Positions 1-5,162 of a DNA stretch of 10,362 nucleotides are shown piece by piece. This DNA comes from Oscillospiraceae bacterium (lineage in GTDB: Bacteria; Bacillota; Clostridia; Oscillospirales; UBA929). Below the pieces are notes generated by a model. That model did not search any database, was not told where the DNA came from, and saw only the letters and a list, made by a program, of their open reading frames with translations. The first letter of the stretch is position 1; each line of letters opens with the position of its first letter. The stretch is from NCBI GenBank assembly GCA_031289065.1, contig JAITQI010000169.1, forward strand, positions 1-10,362, read 5' to 3'. Position numbers and translations under genes: made by a program.

Positions 1-1
1 T

Positions 2-175
2 CGTGTCAGCCGTTTTGCCGGGGCCCCGCACTTACGTCCGCCCCCCACACCCTCCCAGCCGTCCGCTGCCGGGATGATGTCCTCCCCCAAGAGAAACAAC
101 CCCCGTCGCGACGCACCCCCCAAAAAAAAGAGCAGGGGCCCCTTCACAGAGGCACCCCCCCAAAAGGCCGCCTAA
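2..175 (+). CDS. possible 3' end of a gene with a basic, proline-rich tail (partial)
   Basis: The frame starting at position 2 is open from the window edge to a TAA at 173-175, about 57 codons. The predicted peptide is rich in Pro, Lys, Arg and Ala, with short pieces such as SPKRNNPRRDAPPKKKSR, and third positions are mostly G or C. Such basic, disordered ends are seen on RNA helicases, RNases and some penicillin-binding proteins, but nothing here identifies a family. The orientation is convergent with motB, and the large hairpin at 228-275 sits where a shared terminator would be expected. Against it: GC-rich DNA gives chance open frames of this length, a second frame (from position 1) is also open through this region, and the stretch contains C6/A8 and C7 runs. 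I cannot name the product. Confidence 0.35.
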   Translation, partial: RVSRFAGAPHLRPPPTPSQPSAAGMMSSPKRNNPRRDAPPKKKSRGPFTEAPPQKAA

Positions 176-200
176 GTAACCGCTCAAGAATAAAAAATTC

Positions 201-228
201 TTCATTTTTCATTCCTGATTTTTAATTT
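201..228. repeat. AT-rich heptamer tandem repeat (TTMATTT-like, four units)
   Basis: Read in sevens from 201, the plus strand gives TTCATTT, TTCATTC, CTGATTT and TTAATTT. This is an imperfect four-unit heptamer array in an otherwise GC-rich region. It abuts the left foot of the hairpin at 228-275. Just before it, a 6-bp AT inverted repeat (186-191 with 197-202) adds more low-complexity sequence. No function can be read from it. The period of seven matches that of the GACAGAR array at 3494-3514, although the sequences differ. Confidence 0.5.
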
Positions 229-275
229 AGTCAAAGGGAACCCTCCTGCGAAAGCAGGAGGGTTCCCTTTGACTA
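228..275. terminator. perfect 22-bp hairpin with GAAA loop, likely bidirectional terminator
   Basis: Positions 228-249 and 254-275 are exact inverted copies (22 bp) around a GAAA tetraloop at 250-253. The motB stop codon (TAA, read on the minus strand at 278-276) lies one base outside the stem, so the hairpin forms directly behind motB. The stem carries CCC-TTT on its 3' arm in both directions, but there is no long U-tract beyond it. Termination is therefore likely but not textbook. It could also protect the motB mRNA 3' end. If the 2-175 frame is a gene, this hairpin serves both convergent transcripts. Confidence 0.7.
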
Positions 276-1070
276 TTATTCTCGTACAATATCCGTCGGT
301 ACCAGTTCAGTTTGCCTCAGGGAGACCAGCACTTCGACGCGGCGGTTGCGCTGGAGGCCTTCCGGCGTACCCGAGGTGTCGAGGGGCTCGTATTCGCCGT
401 AGCCCCGGGCGCTGAAGATGCGCGGATCGAAGTTCTCGTTTTGCAGCATGATCTCCATGAAGTTCACCGCCCGGGCCACGCTCAGATGCCAGTTGGAGCG
501 GAAGGTGGCGGTGTGGATGGGCCGGTCGTCGGTGTGGCCGGTGATGATGATGTTGATGGGGTGTTCCTTTTGGTTTTCCACCAACAGGTCGGCTAGGGTG
601 GCGGCGAAGCCCCGCATGTCCGCGGTGAGGTCGGCGCTGCCCGAGGCGAACCACACGTCGCTGGACAGGGTGATGAGCACGCCGTCGGAGGACAGGATGA
701 GGGCCATGTTGTCGGCCATGTCGTTGGCCGAAATGTAACCGGTCAGGGCGTTGTAGAGGTTGACAAGATCCGGGTCCGGCTGCCCCGGCCCCGACGGATC
801 CGAGGGCGTGGGGGAGGGATTATCCAGGTCTTCCCCCGGGTCTGCGGGGAAGACGTCGTCCGGTAAAATGCCCGCGCCGCCGTCGGGCAGTTTGCTGCCG
901 CCGCTGAATTCGGTGGCGAAGGCCTCTTTGATGGCCTGAAACTTCGCCGCGTCCACATTGCTGGCGGCAAACAGGACGATAAACAGCGCCAGCAGCAGGG
1001 TCATCAAATCGGAATACGGGAGCAGCCAACTCTCGTCGGCGTGCTCCTCGTGACGTTTCTTGTGAGCCAT
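276..1070 (-). CDS. motB: flagellar motor stator protein MotB
   Basis: MotB is the stator subunit that couples ion flow to flagellar rotation and anchors the stator to peptidoglycan. The 264-residue product has a short basic N-terminus and one membrane helix at about 16-37. That helix contains the essential ion-binding Asp (D21, in PYSDLMTLLLALF). A plug/linker region follows and is proline-rich at about 82-100. The C-terminal OmpA-like peptidoglycan-binding domain spans about 128-250, with TGHTDDRP at 177-184, SNWHLSVARA at 192-201 and RNRRVEV at 241-247. The ATG follows the motA TAA with no gap, and an AGGAG lies inside the end of motA about 11 nt upstream, so translation is probably coupled to motA. 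The D21 context alone does not tell H+ (MotB) from Na+ (MotS/PomB) use. Confidence 0.95.
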   Translation of the reverse strand: MAHKKRHEEHADESWLLPYSDLMTLLLALFIVLFAASNVDAAKFQAIKEAFATEFSGGSKLPDGGAGILPDDVFPADPGEDLDNPSPTPSDPSGPGQPDPDLVNLYNALTGYISANDMADNMALILSSDGVLITLSSDVWFASGSADLTADMRGFAATLADLLVENQKEHPINIIITGHTDDRPIHTATFRSNWHLSVARAVNFMEIMLQNENFDPRIFSARGYGEYEPLDTSGTPEGLQRNRRVEVLVSLRQTELVPTDIVRE

Positions 1071-1841
1071 TTAGTCACCACTCTCCTGGCCCGTGCGCTC
1101 CTTGCCCTCCACCAGCGAGTTGAGGAGTTCGGTGAGCATACGGGAGTTGACCCCTTCGCTCAAGGCGATTAGGCCCTCCATGACCAGTGTTTTGACCTGA
1201 ACCTCTTGGGCGGACTTGCGCTTGAGCTTGTTGGCCAAGGGATGCCATACGACATACCCGGTGAAGATACCCAGCACGGTGGCGATGAAGGCCGCCGAAA
1301 TGGCGTGCCCCAAGGCCTCGGTGTCGTCCATGTTGCCCAGGGCGGCGATCAGTCCGAGCACCGCGCCCAAGACGCCCAAGGTGGGGGCGTAAGCGCCGGC
1401 CTGGGAAAAGATGTTGGCCCCGGCCGCGTGGCGCTCCCGCATGGATTCGATGTCCTCGGTGAGAATCTTGCGGATAAACTCCGGGTCGCAGCCGTCCACC
1501 AGAAGAGCGACGCCGCGCTTCATGAAGGAGTCGTCAATCCCCCTGACATGGGGTTCCAGAGCCAACAGACCCTCCTTGCGCACCAAACCGGAAAACTCAG
1601 TCAGTTTTTCGACGGCCGCTCGGGACGTCAGCCCCTTGCTCTTGCCGAAAGCCTTGCCAAACAGCTTGGGCAGGTTTTTGAGTTCGTTCATCGGCGTGGC
1701 GACGGTCACCGAGCCGACGGTGCCCACCAGGATGACAAAGAGAGCGGCCGGGTTGGCGAACACGCTGAAGCTGACCCCTTTGAAGAACATGGCGACCACA
1801 ACGGCAACAATACCGATGATAAGACCGATCAAAGTATCCAA
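1071..1841 (-). CDS. motA: flagellar motor stator protein MotA (TTG start)
   Basis: MotA forms the ring of ion-channel subunits around MotB and pushes on FliG. From the TTG at 1841 the product is 256 residues. It has four membrane segments at about 2-20, 28-50, 148-168 and 178-198, with a cytoplasmic loop between the second and third. Conserved marks include R88 and E96 in the loop (spaced like E. coli R90/E98), P153 in APTLGVLG and P201 in WHPLANKLKRK. The start is chosen because GAGGTGAG lies about 7 nt upstream and the protein then begins at the first membrane helix, as in the family. A longer frame from a GTG at 1892 lacks a Shine-Dalgarno site and would begin at or before the expected transcription start. 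A sigma-28-like promoter precedes it and motB follows directly. Confidence 0.95.
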   Translation of the reverse strand: MDTLIGLIIGIVAVVVAMFFKGVSFSVFANPAALFVILVGTVGSVTVATPMNELKNLPKLFGKAFGKSKGLTSRAAVEKLTEFSGLVRKEGLLALEPHVRGIDDSFMKRGVALLVDGCDPEFIRKILTEDIESMRERHAAGANIFSQAGAYAPTLGVLGAVLGLIAALGNMDDTEALGHAISAAFIATVLGIFTGYVVWHPLANKLKRKSAQEVQVKTLVMEGLIALSEGVNSRMLTELLNSLVEGKERTGQESGD

Positions 1842-1897
1842 TTTTGACTCACCTCTCCTGACGGCCCACAGCCTGTGCGCAGGGAACCACACATTAT

Positions 1898-1925
1898 GTT
1901 TCGGCAGGTGAGGCGTTTTCCTTTA
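1898..1925 (-). promoter_or_regulatory. sigma-28 (SigD/FliA)-type promoter of motAB
   Basis: On the minus strand TAAA (1925-1922) is followed after 16 nt by GCCGAAAC (1905-1898). The flagellar sigma consensus is TAAA-N14-16-GCCGATAW, so all four -35 bases and the GCCGA core of the -10 match. The predicted start, about 7-10 nt downstream, gives a leader of roughly 50 nt to the motA TTG at 1841. The position and the downstream genes are what this sigma factor normally controls. The 203-nt gap between motA and the ligase-family gene holds little else beyond AT-rich and purine-rich runs. Confidence 0.75.
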
Positions 1926-2044
1926 GCGAAAACACGGGAAAAATTCGAGGCGGGCCCTTTGATTTTGGAAAAAACAGGTCGAGAAAAAAAGAGAGAAGTT
2001 TACATTTTCTTGCTCCCCGTGGGGGTTGCGGTGTTTCTGCGCCG

Positions 2045-3469
2045 TCAGCGGCCGAGCTGCCGCCCTTTCGCCGTCCTCCGCCAAATCGGCCACCGCGCCG
2101 CCGGAGGGGCGACCCCGTAGTTGACGCAGGCGTACAGCAGCGTGAGGGCGAAGTAAAACCCGCCGGTCACGGTGAACAGCACGTGCCCGGCCAGGAAAAA
2201 GTACCCGAAGGTGACCGTCAGGGAGACCATGGCGCAGTAGCCGCGAAAATCCCACTGCTTCCACAGGGCCAGAGCGGCCAGAACCAACTGCCGCGCATAG
2301 GGCCAGCCCAGCAGGAAAAAGCCGAAGAGGCCGTAATAGAAGAACATTTCAAAGATGTCCATCTCCACGGTGTGGGCCTGGCTGCCCCGGCCCAGGCCGA
2401 TCAAAACGGACAGGGGCCGCTCCGCAAGGCGCTTGGCGGTCACCCGCAGATACCCCAGCCGGCCGGACAGCAGACGCCCCAGGTAGGTGTCCCTGGAATC
2501 CACAGCGGCCTGCGTAAACTCGTCCATCTCGTTGTAAATGTCGTCCGACGGTCTGTTGGGGCCCATGAGGGCGTCGTCAATGACATCGGTGGTGCCGCTG
2601 ATGCTGGCGGAAAAGCGCTGGCTGGATATCACATCCAGACTGACGTACAGCAAAGCGACGATCCCGGCGACACACACCAGGTTGTACAGCATGACCCAGT
2701 TTTTCTTGCGGCGGCCTTCCGCCAGGGCGTAGACGCTCAGCATGACCCCCGAGAGAAACAGGCCGATGAAGGCGGTTTTGGTGCCGATCAGAAACAGCGC
2801 GTTGGCCGCCAGGGCGGGCAGAAGAAGCCGCCACAGGTGGTTGAGGCGGATGCCCCCGTCCAGCCGCAGCGTGACCGCCCCCCGCAGAATGAGGGGAAAC
2901 AGCACCACCAGCATCGCCGTGGCCTCGTTGCCCGAATAGAAGAACCCCTTCTCCCCGTGGATGCCGATGACGTCCCAGTAGGCCTCGAAGCCGAGCTTGA
3001 ACAAAAAGGGCAGTAGCAGGGACAGGGACATCCAGGCGGTCGTCCAGGTGAAAATCCGGTCCAGGAAGGCCAGGATGCCCTCCCTGTCCCCCCCGTGCCG
3101 ACGGTCCAGAACGGCGGCGTACACCAGGTAGGCCACCAGGTTGTAAGCGAATTTGGCGATGTACTGGGCGTCGGCGAAGGGAGAAAATTCGACCCCCGAC
3201 AGGAGTTCCCCGGCCACGCTCACAGCCCCGGCCAACCCAATGGCCAGCGCCAGCAGAAGCCCCCCTCTGTCCCGGCGGAGCAACAGATAGAGGCCCATGG
3301 CCGCCAGCACCAGCAGGCGAACCGCCAGGGAAAAGGTGACAGGCGAGCCTTTGAACAGCTTGATGTTCATCAGGAAGCCGTTGAGCACGTCGAGGAAGGG
3401 GTTGACAAACAGGAACACGGGGAAAAACCGTTCCAAAAGAGCAACCGCTTGGGTCTGTTTTTTCAACAC
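2045..3469 (-). CDS. O-antigen ligase/polymerase-family membrane protein (Wzy/WaaL type)
   Basis: This is a multi-pass membrane protein of about 474 residues with roughly ten hydrophobic segments. It resembles the O-antigen ligase/polymerase (Wzy_C) family, whose members join undecaprenyl-linked glycans to acceptors or polymerise repeat units on the outer membrane face. Family-like features, counting from the TTG at 3481, are a Gly/Asn stretch in a membrane segment (YSGNEATAM, about 182-190) and LIGTKTAFIGL (231-241). A long hydrophilic outer loop at about 285-350 precedes IGLGRGSQAH (361-370), which leads into EMDIFEMFFYYGLFG. The start is uncertain: the TTG at 3481 directly abuts GGGGG and cannot use it, so the GTG at 3469 (12 nt from that site) or the TTG at 3466 is preferred. 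It probably shares a transcript with the PaaK-like gene upstream. Whether it ligates or polymerises cannot be told. Confidence 0.85.
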   Translation of the reverse strand: MLKKQTQAVALLERFFPVFLFVNPFLDVLNGFLMNIKLFKGSPVTFSLAVRLLVLAAMGLYLLLRRDRGGLLLALAIGLAGAVSVAGELLSGVEFSPFADAQYIAKFAYNLVAYLVYAAVLDRRHGGDREGILAFLDRIFTWTTAWMSLSLLLPFLFKLGFEAYWDVIGIHGEKGFFYSGNEATAMLVVLFPLILRGAVTLRLDGGIRLNHLWRLLLPALAANALFLIGTKTAFIGLFLSGVMLSVYALAEGRRKKNWVMLYNLVCVAGIVALLYVSLDVISSQRFSASISGTTDVIDDALMGPNRPSDDIYNEMDEFTQAAVDSRDTYLGRLLSGRLGYLRVTAKRLAERPLSVLIGLGRGSQAHTVEMDIFEMFFYYGLFGFFLLGWPYARQLVLAALALWKQWDFRGYCAMVSLTVTFGYFFLAGHVLFTVTGGFYFALTLLYACVNYGVAPPAARWPIWRRTAKGRQLGR

Positions 3470-3493
3470 GGCAAAGAACAACCCCCTTTAGAT

Positions 3494-3514
3494 GACAGAA
3501 GACAGAGGACAGAG
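3494..3514. repeat. three tandem heptamers GACAGAR between two polysaccharide genes
   Basis: The plus strand reads GACAGAA, GACAGAG, GACAGAG without interruption. The array fills the short spacer between the stop of the PaaK-like gene (3534) and the GGGGG ribosome-binding site of the ligase-family gene (3486-3482). Single units recur at 5012-5018 (GACAGAG) and, inverted, at 5057-5063 (TTCTGTC) in the divergent intergenic region. This suggests a dispersed spacer motif rather than a chance run. Confidence 0.6.
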
Positions 3515-3533
3515 GTGGGGTGAGAACAGCTCG

Positions 3534-4964
3534 TCACGCGCCCGCCTCCGGCGCGGGATAATCCGAGTCGAAGTCCAAATCCAAATCCAGGTCGGGGGAC
3601 GGCTCCGGCGCCTCGTCGAAGTCCGGGTCGGGCTCCCGCAGGGCGTAGCAGTGCTTGCCGGAGGGGGTGAGGGGAATGTCGTCCGCCATGAGCACGTCCA
3701 CCGTCATGCCGGGGAGCATACTCCGGGCCTTGGCGATGAACTCCTCCGTGTCGTCCTCGGGGCGGCTCAGATCCCGGTCGATTTTGAGGACGACCCGTTC
3801 CGGCCCGCGCTGAACCAGCTGGAAACGCCGCACCGACGGGCTGAGGCGGGCCAGCCGCACAAAGGCGTGCCCATGCACCAGCCGCCCCCACGGGGTCAGC
3901 AACAGCTCCTCCACCCGCCCCTCCGGGGGCACGAGCAGGGGCAGGCTCAACCCGCAAGAACAGGGCACCCCGGACAGGGCGGCCATGTCCCCCAGCACAT
4001 AGCGAAGCCGGGGCATGGACAGGTTGTTCAGGTCGGTCACCGCCAGCAGGCCGGTCTGCCCCACAGGCATGGGAACGAAGCCTTCCGGCTCCAGCACCTC
4101 CAGCAGGACGTTTTCGCTGGCGATGTGCAGGCCGCCTTGGGGGCACTCGAAGGCCAAGACGCCCGCGTCCCGGGCGCTGTATTCGCTGGCCACCGGGCAG
4201 GCGAAGGCCCGGGCGATGGTCTCCCGTTGGAAGTCGAAGAGCATTTCATAGGCCGACAAAACCACCTTGGGGGTGAAGTCCAAAATCAGCCCCTTGGCCT
4301 CCATGCGCTGGGCGAAGGCGTACAGGGAAGAGGCATAGCCCATGATGTACGCCGGGCGGAAACGGTTGAGCTTCCGGATGTGCTCGGCCATATCGGCGGC
4401 CCGCAGGGGGCAGGCCGGGAGAACCAACCTGTCCTTGAGCCACCATTCCCGGCGGCGGGCCTCCTTGCCGCCGAACCGCTCCCACTCCCGGGGGCTGCCC
4501 CAGAGCACCGCGCCCCGGCTGCCCGGCTTCACGCCCCACCAGGACAGCCCGCGCTGACGGGCGGCCTCATGGCGCTCCGCCGTGACCCGGTCCGTAAAGA
4601 ACCGCGCCGGGGGGCCGGAGGTGCCGCCGGTCATGGCGGGGATGAGGGTCTCCCTGTCCGCCCCGGCCGCCAAATAGTCCCCGCCGTGATTGCGCAGGGC
4701 GGCGCGGGTCAGCGGGCGGACGGTCTTCCAAAAGGCGGCGGGGGTATCCGCCGTTTCGTCCTCGGGCAGACGGTAGGCCGGCACCGTCTCGGCGCACACA
4801 CGCAGGAGGGCTTCCAGCCGGACGCGTTGCAGGGCGGCCAATTCCTCCGGCGGCAGCGACTGGCTGGCCAACAGTTCTTTCACATAGTCCCGCACATTGG
4901 TGTCCGCCCGCTTATCCCTCAGCGGAGAGGTCACCTTTTCCAGAAAAAGTTTTGCCATGTCCAT
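3534..4964 (-). CDS. PaaK/CapK-like adenylate-forming enzyme with acidic C-terminal tail
   Basis: This 476-residue protein belongs to the phenylacetate-CoA ligase/CapK branch of adenylate-forming enzymes, which activate a carboxylic acid with ATP, often for CoA transfer. It shows the phosphate-binding loop TGGTSG (112-117) and the YSARDAGVLAFECP region (262-275). These are followed by TDLNNLSMP (310-318), RYVLGD (321-326), a CSCG pair (335-338) and EGRVEELL (348-355). PLTPSGKHC (431-439) probably carries the catalytic Lys (K437). The last 30 residues are an unusual Asp-rich tail with DLDLDLDFDSD. CapK-like members are common in capsule and polysaccharide loci, where an acyl-activation role is assumed. 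No acyltransferase or carrier protein is visible here, so the substrate is unknown. The ATG at 4964 has AAGGA 7 nt upstream; a second ATG lies at 4958. Confidence 0.88.
   Translation of the reverse strand: MDMAKLFLEKVTSPLRDKRADTNVRDYVKELLASQSLPPEELAALQRVRLEALLRVCAETVPAYRLPEDETADTPAAFWKTVRPLTRAALRNHGGDYLAAGADRETLIPAMTGGTSGPPARFFTDRVTAERHEAARQRGLSWWGVKPGSRGAVLWGSPREWERFGGKEARRREWWLKDRLVLPACPLRAADMAEHIRKLNRFRPAYIMGYASSLYAFAQRMEAKGLILDFTPKVVLSAYEMLFDFQRETIARAFACPVASEYSARDAGVLAFECPQGGLHIASENVLLEVLEPEGFVPMPVGQTGLLAVTDLNNLSMPRLRYVLGDMAALSGVPCSCGLSLPLLVPPEGRVEELLLTPWGRLVHGHAFVRLARLSPSVRRFQLVQRGPERVVLKIDRDLSRPEDDTEEFIAKARSMLPGMTVDVLMADDIPLTPSGKHCYALREPDPDFDEAPEPSPDLDLDLDFDSDYPAPEAGA
3562..3597. repeat. 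six imperfect 6-bp repeats encoding the Asp-rich tail
   Basis: On the plus strand the units are TCCGAG, TCGAAG, TCCAAA, TCCAAA, TCCAGG and TCGGGG, a TCNRRR pattern. They lie inside the end of the PaaK-like gene. Read on the minus strand they give alternating Asp-hydrophobic dipeptides. A shorter run of related hexamers lies at about 3616-3639 and encodes a similar acidic patch. The pattern suggests tail growth by slippage in multiples of two codons, which keeps the frame. Confidence 0.6.
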
Positions 4965-5007
4965 ACTCTTTTCCTTCTTATCTTTTTGACTTTAACTTGT
5001 TTTGCCC

Positions 5008-5067
5008 GGAGGACAGAGCGAAGGGGGGAACCTGTTTTTGGGCCCCGTCCTCTTTTTTCTGTCTTCC
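5008..5067. other. imperfect palindromic element in the leader of the minus-strand operon
   Basis: The plus-strand segment 5008-5017 can pair with 5058-5067 over 10 bp (one G-U in plus RNA, one mismatch in minus RNA). Part of the same left arm (5009-5014) can instead pair with 5047-5052 over 6 bp, next to a GGGG/CCCC pairing (5024-5027 with 5043-5046). The pairings compete. On the plus strand the 5047-5052 version is followed by six T residues (5053-5058), so it could act as a weak terminator against antisense transcripts. On the minus strand it lies in the predicted 130-nt leader of the PaaK-like gene, with no U-tract after it. Confidence 0.35.
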
Positions 5068-5081
5068 GCGTCCGGATTCCC

Positions 5082-5111
5082 TTGACCCATTACCAAGTAA
5101 CATTGTATAAT
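5082..5111 (+). promoter_or_regulatory. sigma-A-type promoter for the plus-strand GT4-CsaB/purE operon
   Basis: TTGACC (5082-5087) and a perfect TATAAT (5106-5111) are separated by 18 nt. Transcription would start near 5118, giving a leader of about 45 nt to the TTG at 5163. It is the only strong promoter-like site seen ahead of the plus-strand genes. Confidence 0.75.
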
Positions 5112-5130
5112 ATTATGTGCGCTTTGACAA
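5102..5130 (-). promoter_or_regulatory. sigma-A-type promoter for the minus-strand PaaK-like/ligase operon
   Basis: On the minus strand TTGTCA (5130-5125) and TACAAT (5107-5102) are 17 nt apart, each matching five of six consensus bases. Its -10 box overlaps the -10 of the plus-strand promoter by two bases. The leader to the ATG at 4964 would be about 130 nt and include the palindrome at 5008-5067. Confidence 0.55.
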
Positions 5131-5162
5131 GTGCCGAATTTGCGGGGCGGAGTGTGTGAAAT

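Noticed and set aside
1842..1892. GTG start at 1892 adding 17 residues to MotA
   Set aside because: It has no ribosome-binding site, the extension is unlike MotA, and it begins at or before the expected transcript start. The TTG at 1841 has GAGGTGAG about 7 nt upstream.
1983..2044. Terminator behind the ligase-family gene
   Set aside because: On the minus strand there is a T7 run (1990-1984), but only weak 3-4 bp stems precede it. Read-through into motAB cannot be excluded.
1875..2120. 81-codon plus-strand frame in the motA-ligase spacer
   Set aside because: It overlaps the motA 5' end, its promoter and the end of the ligase-family gene, and resembles no known protein. The spacer is better explained by the sigma-28 promoter and leader.
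3492..5159. 555-codon open frame on the plus strand
   Set aside because: It lies opposite the PaaK-like gene, is His/Gln/Gly-rich as expected from the complement of a GC-rich gene, shows no family motif, and runs through both divergent promoters.
5115..5159. Short open frame (about 14 codons) ahead of the GT4-CsaB gene as a leader peptide
   Set aside because: Its ATG is at or before the predicted transcription start and has no ribosome-binding site.
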